A stretch of DNA of 46,259 nucleotides from CATZDY01 sp045599035. Lineage in GTDB: Bacteria > Bacillota > Desulfotomaculia > Desulfotomaculales > Desulfocucumaceae. Positions 1 to 7,316 of this stretch are shown here, piece by piece; the first letter of the stretch is position 1, and each line of letters opens with the position of its first letter. The notes beneath the pieces were generated by a model that searched no databases, was not told where the DNA came from, and worked only from the letters and a program-made list of their open reading frames with translations. Position numbers and translations under genes: made by a program. Location of the stretch: NCBI GenBank assembly GCA_045599035.1, contig JAZRVI010000039.1:1-46259 (forward strand). Direction: 5' to 3'.

Positions 1-33
1 GACCTCTTCGGCTTTCCCCGCCGAACATTTAAT

Positions 34-62
34 ATCTTATCATAACCATCTTGCTTTGTCAA
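34..62 (-). promoter_or_regulatory. Sigma-A-type promoter firing leftward
   Basis: Minus strand reads TTGACA, 17 bases, TAAGAT. It is the second of two consensus promoters pointing out of the window. A small hairpin (TTCGGC/GCCGAA, about 8-27) lies just downstream. Tandem promoters like this are common before rRNA or tRNA operons, but the target lies outside the window. Confidence 0.55.
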
Positions 63-148
63 CACTTTTTTCGCTTTTTTTCAGCTCCCAGCTCTTCACG
101 CTTCCCAGCCCGGCCTGAAGCTCTTCTGCCTCCAAAAGTGCCTTTGTT

Positions 149-177
149 AATATACCACTTTTTATTTCCCTTGTCAA
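149..177 (-). promoter_or_regulatory. Sigma-A-type promoter firing leftward
   Basis: Minus strand reads TTGACA, exactly 17 bases, TATATT, a near-perfect housekeeping promoter. It lies about 115 bases upstream of the second promoter at 34-62 and drives transcription out of the left edge. Nothing else is recognisable in 1-310. Confidence 0.6.
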
Positions 178-310
178 ATGGTTTTTTCAAAATTTTATAT
201 ACTTTTTTTTACTTATATCGAAACTAAGGCTTGACCAGCCTTTAATCGGGGCATAGATGCAGCCCCTCAACCGACCATATCTTTCACTTTTATTTGTTAT
301 AATCAAAGAA

Positions 311-700
311 TTATCCTGAAAAAACCGAATTTTCCTGTCCAACTTCGGAATTTTCTTTTTCAGCCAACCAAATTTGAGCCAAATTTAACAGGGAATAAAA
401 ATCATTTCCTCGATTTTTTTGAACTTCAGAGGAATTTTTCGTCGCCCACAAACCTGCCGCCAGACTGATCACCTGTAAAATTATCTTCAAAATATCCTTG
501 ATTTTCTCTTTTCCGGAAGTTTTATCTTCCATCTTTTCCAAGCGATTTTTAAAATTCTCCAGTTCCAACAGCAAATTTTGAGTTTGTTTATAATTTTTTT
601 CCTGCCAGTCCAATTGAGCCAATAATTTTTCTCCTACTAAATCAAGTTTTTCCCAGATTTCCAATTGATTATTCTCCATATCCAAATTTTTTTCCGTCAT
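311..700 (-). CDS. Small unknown protein with one possible membrane segment
   Basis: I do not recognise this 129-residue protein. The start is the ATG at 700, chosen because AGGAGGGG lies just upstream; the frame is open further upstream but without a ribosome site. About the first 75 residues are charged and helical, likely coiled coil. A hydrophobic stretch (ILKIILQVISLAAGLW, roughly residues 77-95) could be a single membrane helix or amphipathic helix, followed by a polar tail. It is divergent from the small gene at 815. Function unknown. Confidence 0.55.
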   Translation of the reverse strand: MTEKNLDMENNQLEIWEKLDLVGEKLLAQLDWQEKNYKQTQNLLLELENFKNRLEKMEDKTSGKEKIKDILKIILQVISLAAGLWATKNSSEVQKNRGNDFYSLLNLAQIWLAEKENSEVGQENSVFSG

Positions 701-814
701 AATTCCCCTCCTTCTAAGCTTAAATTTATGCTTTGTCAAATTTAACAGAACCTTTTTTGGCACTTTGGGGCAAGATAAGGCATAAAATATTCTTATCAAG
801 GAGGTTATTATACT

Positions 815-1006
815 ATGGATAAATCCTTTTTGGAAAACTTGGGTTTCTGGTCGGAACTGATTAAGGATTTGGATTCTCAAATGCTGGCTCGAATTTTGGA
901 GCAGATAGATCCGCAAACTTTGAGCCAGGCATTGGATGGGGTTTTAAATATGTTGGGCAATAATCCCGATACCTTGAAAAGTCTGCTTAAAAACTTTTTG
1001 CCCTAA
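815..1006 (+). CDS. 63-residue unknown protein
   Basis: A short leucine-rich helical protein preceded by a very good ribosome site (AAGGAGGTTATT) and followed at once by a terminator. This supports a real gene despite its size. There is no signal peptide, metal motif or membrane span. The spacing of leucines (LARILEQI, LSQALDGVLNML) suggests amphipathic helices. I do not recognise a family. Confidence 0.6.
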   Translation: MDKSFLENLGFWSELIKDLDSQMLARILEQIDPQTLSQALDGVLNMLGNNPDTLKSLLKNFLP

Positions 1007-1010
1007 CCAA

Positions 1011-1042
1011 AAAGGGCATTCCTTTTATAAAGAATGCCCTCT
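1011..1042. terminator. Bidirectional terminator
   Basis: Stem AGGGCATTC/GAATGCCCT (1013-1021 with 1032-1040). It sits between two convergent genes, the small plus-strand gene ending at 1006 and fchA ending at 1052, and can serve both. Confidence 0.8.
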
Positions 1043-1051
1043 CTCAATTAT

Positions 1052-1675
1052 TTATTTCATTCTTTCCATAACTACAGCTACAGCCGACTCTTTCAAAGCT
1101 TTGGCCTTATTAACCAGGTCTGCTTTTTCGGCCATAATGCTGTCAACAAATTCCTGATCGGTTACGCTGGGAATATTAATATCCGCACTCAACAAAACTG
1201 CATTTAAGGCCGCTTCACAAACAAAAGCGGCTACTCCGGCATCACTGATGGCCATGGTGTTGCCAATTTTGGACAGCTGATCAATAATTACCATCGCTTC
1301 CAGCAAGGTGCGGGCAATTTCCATAGGCTGATTGGTGGCTGCTTTTAAGCGTTTTTGCAGTATTTCCTGACGAGCCGCTTTTTCTTCATCGGTGTTTTTG
1401 GGCATCCGATAAGCATCCATCAAATTATTAAAGGCTTTAATATCTTCGTTGGTCAGTTTTTCCAAACGATTGATAATGTAATAAGCTTTGGCGGTGATTT
1501 CCTTGGCTTCAGCTTCTACTTCTACATATTTGGGTTTGCCAATGGTCAAATTACCTACCATGGCAGCCATAGCTGTACCCAAACAACCGACCATAGCCGA
1601 AACGCTGCCGCCGCCCGGAGTAGGAGAATCAGAAGCGGAAACAGCTAAAACCTGCCGTAAAGTCTGATCATACAT
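1052..1675 (-). CDS. fchA: Methenyltetrahydrofolate cyclohydrolase (FchA)
   Basis: Cyclohydrolase of the FTCD/FchA family, interconverting 5,10-methenyl- and 10-formyl-tetrahydrofolate in the cytoplasm. The N-terminal motif DSPTPGGGSVSAMVG is diagnostic, and the rest is the expected all-helical fold of about 207 residues. I chose the ATG at 1675, with AAGGGG about 11 bases upstream; a TTG three codons earlier is possible. It lies 18 bases downstream of folD and is almost certainly co-transcribed with it. A dedicated cyclohydrolase beside FolD is typical of anaerobes with high C1-folate flux (acetogens, purine or amino-acid fermenters). Here it may be needed because FolD lacks a cyclohydrolase residue (see findings). 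Confidence 0.93.
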   Translation of the reverse strand: MYDQTLRQVLAVSASDSPTPGGGSVSAMVGCLGTAMAAMVGNLTIGKPKYVEVEAEAKEITAKAYYIINRLEKLTNEDIKAFNNLMDAYRMPKNTDEEKAARQEILQKRLKAATNQPMEIARTLLEAMVIIDQLSKIGNTMAISDAGVAAFVCEAALNAVLLSADINIPSVTDQEFVDSIMAEKADLVNKAKALKESAVAVVMERMK

Positions 1676-1693
1676 AATTATCAAAACCCCTTT

Positions 1694-2542
1694 TTATTTA
1701 TTTTGTAAAGCAACAGCCTTCAAAACATTTCTTTGAATTAAAACGGTGGTCAGACTGCCTACGCCGCCGGGAACCGGGGAAATAGCTCCAGCCACTTCTT
1801 TAACATTTTCAAAATCCACATCGCCGCAAATGCCGTTTTCCAACTGAACAATGGCAGCATCCACTACCACAGTACCCGGTTTAACCATATCAGCAGTCAG
1901 GGTATTTTGGCGTCCAACGGCAGAAACAATAATATCAGCCTGTTTAGTATGATAGGCCAAATCGGTGGTTTTGCTGTGGCAAACGGTGATGGTGGCGTTT
2001 TGATTTAAGAGCATAAACACCAGCGGTTTACCCACAGTTTCGCCCCGGCCAATCAAACAAACATTTTTGCCTTTGATTTCTACGCCGCTTCTCAGCATAA
2101 TTTCAATGCAGCTTTCCGGAGTAGCCGGGAACAAGCCTTCGCTGCCGCTCAAAATATAACCCCGGTTGATCGGATGCACGCCGTCAACATCTTTCTTGGG
2201 ATCAACAGCTTCCATAACTTTCTTTTTGTCAATATGCTTGGGCAGAGGCAGTTCAATCATAATGCCGTGAACCTTGGGATCTTTGTTTAATTCATCAACC
2301 TTGGCCATTAATTCGGCTTCTTCCACATTGCCGGGGAAGGTGGTCAATTCAAAGTCAATACCTACTTTGCTGCAGCTTTTTTCTTTGGAACGGGCATAAA
2401 CGATGGAAGCCGGGTCATCCCCAGCCAAAATTACCGAAAGCTTGGGAGCAATGCCTTTGGCTCTCAAAGCTTCTATTTCGGCTTTAACTTCTTCCCGAAT
2501 ACCGGCGGCTACTACTTTACCGTCTAATAAGGTTGCTGACAT
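1694..2542 (-). CDS. folD: Methylenetetrahydrofolate dehydrogenase FolD
   Basis: Oxidises 5,10-methylene-THF with NAD(P)+; most family members also hydrolyse methenyl-THF. The start is ATG 2542 behind AGGAGG, giving 282 residues, the normal length. Tyr49 and Lys53 (YARSK) and Asp120 (DVDG) of the active site are present, as are the Rossmann segment (CLIGRGETVGKP) and the C-terminal PVPGGVG motif. Odd: the usual VQLPLP motif reads IELPLP, so the Gln equivalent to E. coli Gln98 is Glu97 (codon GAA). That Gln works with the Lys in the cyclohydrolase step, so this enzyme may be dehydrogenase-only, with FchA next door doing the other half. Confidence 0.95.
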   Translation of the reverse strand: MSATLLDGKVVAAGIREEVKAEIEALRAKGIAPKLSVILAGDDPASIVYARSKEKSCSKVGIDFELTTFPGNVEEAELMAKVDELNKDPKVHGIMIELPLPKHIDKKKVMEAVDPKKDVDGVHPINRGYILSGSEGLFPATPESCIEIMLRSGVEIKGKNVCLIGRGETVGKPLVFMLLNQNATITVCHSKTTDLAYHTKQADIIVSAVGRQNTLTADMVKPGTVVVDAAIVQLENGICGDVDFENVKEVAGAISPVPGGVGSLTTVLIQRNVLKAVALQNK

Positions 2543-2885
2543 CAGATAATTCCTCCTAATATATATTTTATACTCGACAATCTGTTTCACCTTGCTGCAA
2601 GGTTATTTTAACCTTGTTTCCCTGTGAAATATCCGTTGTATTTTTCAAAATTGTTTCATCCGTTGCAAAAACCTTATAAAAATCTATAAAGTTATGTTTA
2701 CTTCCCCCTTCATCGTATCCCATTTCGCTGGAAAACTGCTGGAAAACTGTTTGAAATTAGAAATTTCTCTTTGAACAATTAAGTTTATCAGCATTTTATC
2801 CGTACCCAGCTTGCTTTGGCGATAGGAGGTTAATTCTTGTGCAGTCCGGATGCTCATTGGGCTTTTCTCCTGAAAAGCCTGGCTG
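2543..2885. other. Intergenic region between nfnB and folD
   Basis: About 340 bases without a gene. It contains a perfect small hairpin (CAAGGTTA/TAACCTTG, 2598-2616) without a T-tract and a short tandem repeat of GCTGGAAAACT near 2730-2751. I see no recognised riboswitch and no clear promoter for folD. Confidence 0.4.
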
Positions 2886-2920
2886 AAAAACCGGGATCAC
2901 TTTGAAGCAATCCCGGTTTC
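2886..2920 (-). terminator. Terminator after nfnB
   Basis: Stem AACCGGGAT/ATCCCGGTT (2889-2897 with 2910-2918), followed on the minus strand by five Ts. It ends the nfnA-nfnB transcript. Confidence 0.8.
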
Positions 2921-2933
2921 CCAACAGCCTGTT

Positions 2934-4331
2934 TTATTTGGCAAGATATTCGTTAATAGCATTGGCAGCCTGTTTTCCAGCTCCCATAGCCAAAATAACG
3001 GTGGCCGCTCCGGTTACAACATCTCCACCGGCGAAAACGCCCGGAATGGAGGTAGCTCCGGTGGCCGGATCTGCTACGATATTACCCTTGGGAGTAAGTT
3101 CCAGACCTTTGGTGGTTCTGGGAACCAGCGGGTTGGGACCCTGACCAATGGCTACTACCACGGTATCAACTTCCATAATAAATTCGGAGCCTTCAATCGG
3201 AACCGGTTTGCGGCGACCGGAAGCATCAGGTTCGCCCAATTCGTACCGCAGGCATTTCATTCCGGTTACCCAGCCTTTATCGTCAGCCAGAATTTCCACC
3301 GGATTGGTCAGCAGGTCAAAGATAACGCCTTCTTCGTGAGCGTGTTCAACTTCTTCGCCTCTGGCCGGTAATTCTTTATCCGAACGCCGATAAACAATGT
3401 GGCTTTCTTCAGCACCCAGCCGCAAAGCGGTTCTGGCTGCATCCATAGCTACATTGCCGCCGCCCAGAACGGCAACTTTTTTACCCAGTTTGGTAGGAGT
3501 ATCCCATTCCGGGAATTTGTAAGCTTTCATCAAATTGGAACGAGTTAAAAACTCATTGGCAGAATAAACGCCGCAGTAGTTTTCACCCGGAATCTTCATA
3601 AAGTAAGGCAGACCGGCACCAGTGCCGATAAAGACTGCATCAAAGCCTTCTTCTTCCATTAATTGGTTAACAGTAGTAAATTTACCTACTACCGAGTTAA
3701 CTTCGATATTAACCCCCAATTTTTTGAGGTTTTCTACTTCAGCCTGAACTACAGCTTTGGGCAGACGGAATTCGGGAATCCCATACATCAAAACACCGCC
3801 CGCTACATGCAGAGCTTCATAAACGGTTACGCTGTGACCCTGTTTGGCCAAATCAGCCGCACAGGTCAAGCCGGAAGGACCAGAACCCACGATAGCCACT
3901 TTTTTACCAGTGGGAGCAGCAGTTTCCGGAATGGTAATTCCGTTTTCCCGTTCCCAATCAGCACAGAAGCGTTCAATCCGGCCAATACCCACGGCTTCAA
4001 ATTTAACACCCATAGTACAATGCTTTTCGCATTGGTTTTCCTGGGGGCAAACTCGACCGCAAACGGCGGGCAGAGCATTTTTTTCTTTAATTTTACTAAT
4101 GGCTCCCCGGAAGTCTCCTTCAGCCACCAATTTAATAAATTGAGGAATAAAAACTTCTACCGGACAACCTTTCCGGCAAGGTTCATTTTTGCATTGCAGA
4201 CAACGCCGGGCTTCATCCATAGCCATTTCAGCGGTATAACCGGTAGCTACTTCATCAAAGTTTTTAGCCCGAACCTTGGCTTCCTGAGAAGGCATAGGAT
4301 TTTTGGTCGGTTTCATTTCTTTTTTGGCCAT
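2934..4331 (-). CDS. nfnB: NfnB, large subunit of NADH-dependent reduced ferredoxin:NADP+ oxidoreductase (GltA-like)
   Basis: A 465-residue flavoprotein of the glutamate-synthase small-chain family. The N-terminal quarter has cysteine clusters for two [4Fe-4S] centres (CLQCKNEPCRKGCP and CGRVCPQENQCEKHC). Then come an FAD-binding GSGPSG segment near residue 150 and a second dinucleotide site (LGGGNVAMDAAR). In anaerobes the pair with NfnA forms the electron-bifurcating transhydrogenase that couples NADH and reduced ferredoxin to NADPH formation. Its ATG overlaps the nfnA stop (TAATG), so translation is coupled. SudA-type sulfide dehydrogenase or orphan GltA are alternatives, but adjacency to the NfnA-type gene favours Nfn. 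The NADPH could be drawn into folate metabolism encoded just downstream. Confidence 0.85.
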   Translation of the reverse strand: MAKKEMKPTKNPMPSQEAKVRAKNFDEVATGYTAEMAMDEARRCLQCKNEPCRKGCPVEVFIPQFIKLVAEGDFRGAISKIKEKNALPAVCGRVCPQENQCEKHCTMGVKFEAVGIGRIERFCADWERENGITIPETAAPTGKKVAIVGSGPSGLTCAADLAKQGHSVTVYEALHVAGGVLMYGIPEFRLPKAVVQAEVENLKKLGVNIEVNSVVGKFTTVNQLMEEEGFDAVFIGTGAGLPYFMKIPGENYCGVYSANEFLTRSNLMKAYKFPEWDTPTKLGKKVAVLGGGNVAMDAARTALRLGAEESHIVYRRSDKELPARGEEVEHAHEEGVIFDLLTNPVEILADDKGWVTGMKCLRYELGEPDASGRRKPVPIEGSEFIMEVDTVVVAIGQGPNPLVPRTTKGLELTPKGNIVADPATGATSIPGVFAGGDVVTGAATVILAMGAGKQAANAINEYLAK

Positions 4332-5179
4332 TATTTATCACCTCCGCATTGACAACGATATTTTTCCATAGCTGCGGTTTCTTCTTCCTTAAAGAAGGAA
4401 GCCCGGCGACCCAATTCCTGCCAATCAACCTGGTGACCATCAAAATCAGGGCCATCCACACAAACGAACTTGGTTTCTCCGCCTACCGAAACCCGGCAGC
4501 AGCCGCACATACCAGTACCATCCACCATCAAGGCGTTTAAGCTGACGATAGTTTTAATATCATATTCCGCAGTCAAACGGCAGCACGCTTTCATCATGGG
4601 CTGAGGGCCAATGGCAATACACAGGGCAACATTTTCTTTGCCCTTTTCTTCGATGATTTCTTTCATAACATCAGTTACAAAGCCTTTGCGGATATAGGAA
4701 CCATCATCGGTAGTAACCTTTAATTCGGTGCAGGCAGCAGTCATTTTATCTTCCCAGAACAATAAGTCTTTATTTCTGGCTCCGATAATACCAATAACCT
4801 GATTGCCCATTTCTTTTAAAGCCCGGGCGATGGGATGAACCGGAGCTACACCCACGCCGCCTCCGACTACCAGGATAATTTTATCGGTTTTAATCAGCTC
4901 GGTGGGTTCTCCCAAGGGGCCGACAAAATCGGTAATACTGTCTCCAGCCTGCAATTTACCCAATTTACAGGTAGTTTTGCCTACATCCTGAACTACCAAA
5001 GTAATAGTTCCTTTTTCCCGATCAAAATCAGCAATGGTCAGAGGAATTCTTTCGCCTTGTTCGTCAATGCGAAGAATGATAAATTGTCCTGGCTGACAAC
5101 TTTTAGCTACTTTCGGAGCTTCCACGACCAGCATTTTAGTAACCGGGGAATAATCTTCTTTTGCCAAGATTTTAAACAT
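4331..5179 (-). CDS. nfnA: NfnA, FAD/[2Fe-2S] small subunit of the Nfn transhydrogenase
   Basis: A 282-residue protein of the ferredoxin-reductase / PyrK-like family. It has an FAD domain (RIPLTIAD), an NAD-binding GGGVGVAPV motif near residue 110, and a C-terminal cysteine cluster (DGTGMCGCCRVSVGGETKFVC) for the [2Fe-2S] centre. It partners NfnB, encoded with a one-base overlap. The start is ATG 5179 behind GGGAGGG. Odd: the ribosome site, start and first seven codons are repeated 55 bases upstream, creating a 20-codon upstream frame that overlaps this start out of frame. The PyrK- or SudB-like role is the alternative; gene order supports Nfn. Confidence 0.85.
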   Translation of the reverse strand: MFKILAKEDYSPVTKMLVVEAPKVAKSCQPGQFIILRIDEQGERIPLTIADFDREKGTITLVVQDVGKTTCKLGKLQAGDSITDFVGPLGEPTELIKTDKIILVVGGGVGVAPVHPIARALKEMGNQVIGIIGARNKDLLFWEDKMTAACTELKVTTDDGSYIRKGFVTDVMKEIIEEKGKENVALCIAIGPQPMMKACCRLTAEYDIKTIVSLNALMVDGTGMCGCCRVSVGGETKFVCVDGPDFDGHQVDWQELGRRASFFKEEETAAMEKYRCQCGGDK

Positions 5180-5254
5180 AAAAAAATTTTCCCTCCCTGG
5201 TAAAATAATCTTTTTTTGCCAAGATTTTAAACATAAAAAAATTTTCCCTCCCTG
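5151..5254. repeat. 49-bp tandem duplication of the nfnA start region
   Basis: 5151-5199 and 5206-5254 match at 48 of 49 positions, offset by 55 bases. Each copy holds the GGGAGGG ribosome site, ATG and the codons for MFKILAK on the minus strand. Confidence 0.95.
5172..5234 (-). CDS. Upstream leader frame of nfnA made by the duplication
   Basis: The second copy of the nfnA start opens a frame of 20 codons (MFKILAKKDYFTREGKFFYV) that ends at TAA 5172-5174, overlapping the nfnA ATG by 8 bases in another frame. It has the same ribosome site as nfnA and encloses the nfnA ribosome site. It could couple or dampen nfnA translation. Whether it is translated is unknown. Confidence 0.4.
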   Translation of the reverse strand: MFKILAKKDYFTREGKFFYV

Positions 5255-5270
5255 ATAATTGACGCTGCCA

Positions 5271-5295
5271 CGCTGCTGAAGCAGCGGGGATGAAG
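5271..5295 (+). repeat. Palindrome plus GGGATGAAG, IS200/IS605-end-like
   Basis: Hairpin CGCTGC/GCAGCG (5271-5286) followed by GGGATGAAG. The same hairpin-plus-GGATGAA pattern occurs at 5436-5476 (minus), 34162-34190 (minus) and 46115-46145 (plus). Subterminal palindromes of this kind are typical of IS200/IS605 ends; no transposase is present. Confidence 0.45.
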
Positions 5296-5435
5296 TTTAA
5301 TTGTTTAAGCAATTCTTATTCTTCGAGGACTTGCAAAAAGCCCAATACACAGTTTTTCGCAGTCGAAATTCTGCTTACTTTTAGAAGTATTGCAAAGCAA
5401 GAAAAGACTGCTTCGGCAGCATCTGTTAGCAAGGC

Positions 5436-5476
5436 GGGCTTCATCCCCAGTGCTGAAGCACATGGGGTTTTCGCCC
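5436..5476 (-). repeat. Long imperfect palindrome, IS200/IS605-end-like
   Basis: Nested stem GGGC..CCCCA..GTGC / GCAC..TGGGG..GCCC. On the minus strand it ends in CAGCACTGGGGATGAAG. It is inverted relative to the palindrome at 5271. The 140 bases between them hold only accidental frames. This is probably a remnant or a small non-autonomous element. Confidence 0.45.
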
Positions 5477-5670
5477 GTGAGCAATTTATAGTTAACTTCT
5501 GGACAGTCAGCCCTAATTCCTGCTTATTGTCCAAAATAATTTCTCTTTCTCAGCTATTGACTGAAAGTTACTTCTCTATTTTATAATGAATTAACTTCAA
5601 CCAAAATTCAGGAAATTTGCAGCGTGGATAAAATAAATAAAAATATAAAGTTTGTGGTTACATTTACAAT

Positions 5671-5713
5671 CCGGAAAAAAAGCCTTTTCCGGTAAGTTCA
5701 GGTATGTTATAAT
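5671..5713 (+). promoter_or_regulatory. Possible gltX promoter region
   Basis: A TATAAT box at 5708-5713 lies about 120 bases before gltX. A hairpin CCGGAAAA/TTTTCCGG (5671-5692) sits just upstream, where a -35 box would be, and no good -35 is seen. No T-box core was found in this leader. Confidence 0.35.
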
Positions 5714-5836
5714 AATTTTAAATAATATATTTGAAAGCCATTGTCAGTTGGATAGAGAAACTTGAGGACAAAAGAAGCAAATTGATAAATGAGCTGTAAA
5801 TAAGAAGTTTATGATCAACTAAAGGAGAAGATAATT

Positions 5837-7276
5837 TTGCAGATAGTAACCCGTTTTGCCCCCAGTCCCACCGGATTTATGCACATTGGCAATTTAAGAA
5901 CCGCTTTGTATTCCTATTTAATAGCCAAATCCCAGGGTGGGCGTTTTGTTTTAAGAATTGAAGATACCGACCAGAAAAGATTAATTGAAGGTGCGGTAGA
6001 GGTTATTTTAAATACCCTGAAAACCACCCGGATTCATTATGACGAAGGCCCGGATGTTGGAGGCGAACACGGCCCCTACATTCAAAGCCAACGCAAACCA
6101 ATTTATCAGCAATATGCCCAACAGCTAGTTCAGTCCGGTCATGCTTATTATTGCTTCTGTACCGAAGAACGCCTGGAACAGGTGCGGGATGCCTTTGGCA
6201 ATTATGATCGACACTGCCGGGATTTAAGCCCGGAAGAAATAGAAAAAAATCTGGCCGCTGGCTTACCCTATGTTATTCGGCAAAAAATGCCTTTGGAAGG
6301 AACTACCACCTATACTGATGCCGTTTTTGGCCAAATTGCCACCGACAATAAAGAATTAACCGACCAGATTTTAATGAAAACCGACGGCTTTCCCACCTAT
6401 AATTTTGCCCATGTAGTGGACGATCATTTAATGGGAATTACTCATGTGGTACGAGGCAGCGAATATCTGACCTCCACTCCCAAATATGCTCTTTTATACG
6501 ATGCTTTTGGCTGGGAACGCCCGGTTTATGTCCATCTGCCCCTTCTAATGGGACGAGATGCAGAAGGCAATATTTCCAAGCTTTCCAAACGACATGGAGC
6601 GGTCAGCTTTGAGGATTTGGTTCGGGATGGCTATTTGCCGGAAGCTGTCATTAATTATATAGCTCTTTTGGGCTGGTGTCCCAAAGACAGTAACGAGGAA
6701 TTTTTCAGCATTGAGGATCTAATCCAGACTTTTTCCATTGAGGCTATCAGCAACAGCCCTTCAGTTTTTGATTATGACAAATTGCTTTGGTTTAATGGGG
6801 AATATATTCGCAAGCTGGACTTTGAAGCTTTCTATGCTTTGGCCGAACCCTATTTAAAACAGGTTCTGTCTTCCAATTTTAATTTGGCAGCCGTTGGCCA
6901 GCTTTTACAGGGACGAATCCAGAAGCTTTCGGAGATTCCGGCCATGATTGATTTTATTGCCGATCTGCCCGACTATGATCCAGCTTTGTTCACCCACAAG
7001 AAAAATAAAACCAACCCGGAATTGGCAGCCAAGATTTTGGCTGCGGCTCAACCTCTTTTGGCAAGCCTGACGGATTGGAACAATGATTTGCTTTATGAAA
7101 AACTGCAAAATCTGGCCAAGGAGCTGGAAATCAAATCCGGAGCAGTAATGTGGGTAATCAGAATTGCGGTAGCCGGCAAAGCGGCTACTCCAGGCGGAGC
7201 CACTGAAATTATGGAACTGCTGGGGCAAACTGAAAGCCTGAACCGCCTTCAATTGGCTCAAACCAAACTCAGTTAA
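5837..7276 (+). CDS. gltX: Glutamyl-tRNA synthetase
   Basis: Class I aminoacyl-tRNA synthetase charging tRNA-Glu with glutamate and ATP; 479 residues, normal length. The HIGH signature appears as FAPSPTGFMHIGNLRTALY at the N-terminus and the KMSKS loop as KLSKRHG. The start is TTG 5837 preceded by AAAGGAGAAG; no ATG lies nearby. It is the only large plus-strand gene in the first 12 kb, flanked by a palindromic intergenic region upstream and a perfect terminator downstream. Whether it is discriminating or also charges tRNA-Gln cannot be read here. Confidence 0.96.
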   Translation: MQIVTRFAPSPTGFMHIGNLRTALYSYLIAKSQGGRFVLRIEDTDQKRLIEGAVEVILNTLKTTRIHYDEGPDVGGEHGPYIQSQRKPIYQQYAQQLVQSGHAYYCFCTEERLEQVRDAFGNYDRHCRDLSPEEIEKNLAAGLPYVIRQKMPLEGTTTYTDAVFGQIATDNKELTDQILMKTDGFPTYNFAHVVDDHLMGITHVVRGSEYLTSTPKYALLYDAFGWERPVYVHLPLLMGRDAEGNISKLSKRHGAVSFEDLVRDGYLPEAVINYIALLGWCPKDSNEEFFSIEDLIQTFSIEAISNSPSVFDYDKLLWFNGEYIRKLDFEAFYALAEPYLKQVLSSNFNLAAVGQLLQGRIQKLSEIPAMIDFIADLPDYDPALFTHKKNKTNPELAAKILAAAQPLLASLTDWNNDLLYEKLQNLAKELEIKSGAVMWVIRIAVAGKAATPGGATEIMELLGQTESLNRLQLAQTKLS

Positions 7277-7279
7277 AAC

Positions 7280-7316
7280 AAATGGTGTTCCAAAATTGGA
7301 ACACCATTTGTTTTTT
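7280..7316. terminator. Perfect 14-bp terminator between gltX and the GTPase gene
   Basis: Stem 7280-7293 with 7296-7309, a two-base loop, then GTTTTTTT. It serves gltX and possibly the convergent gene ending at 7315. Confidence 0.9.

Noticed and set aside
2598..2616. Perfect hairpin upstream of folD considered as a terminator
   Set aside because: No T-run follows on either strand, so I list it only as part of the intergenic description.
3663..4352. 229-codon plus-strand frame
   Set aside because: It is antisense to nfnB, whose motifs are intact; composition is Phe/Ser/Asn rich as expected for a reverse-strand shadow, and there is no ribosome site.
5316..5534. 72-codon minus-strand frame in the gltX upstream region
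   Set aside because: It crosses the long palindrome at 5436-5476 and has no ribosome site; better explained as part of a repeat element.
5640..5836. gltX leader examined for a T-box
   Set aside because: No GGTGGNACCGCG core or terminator/antiterminator pair was found.
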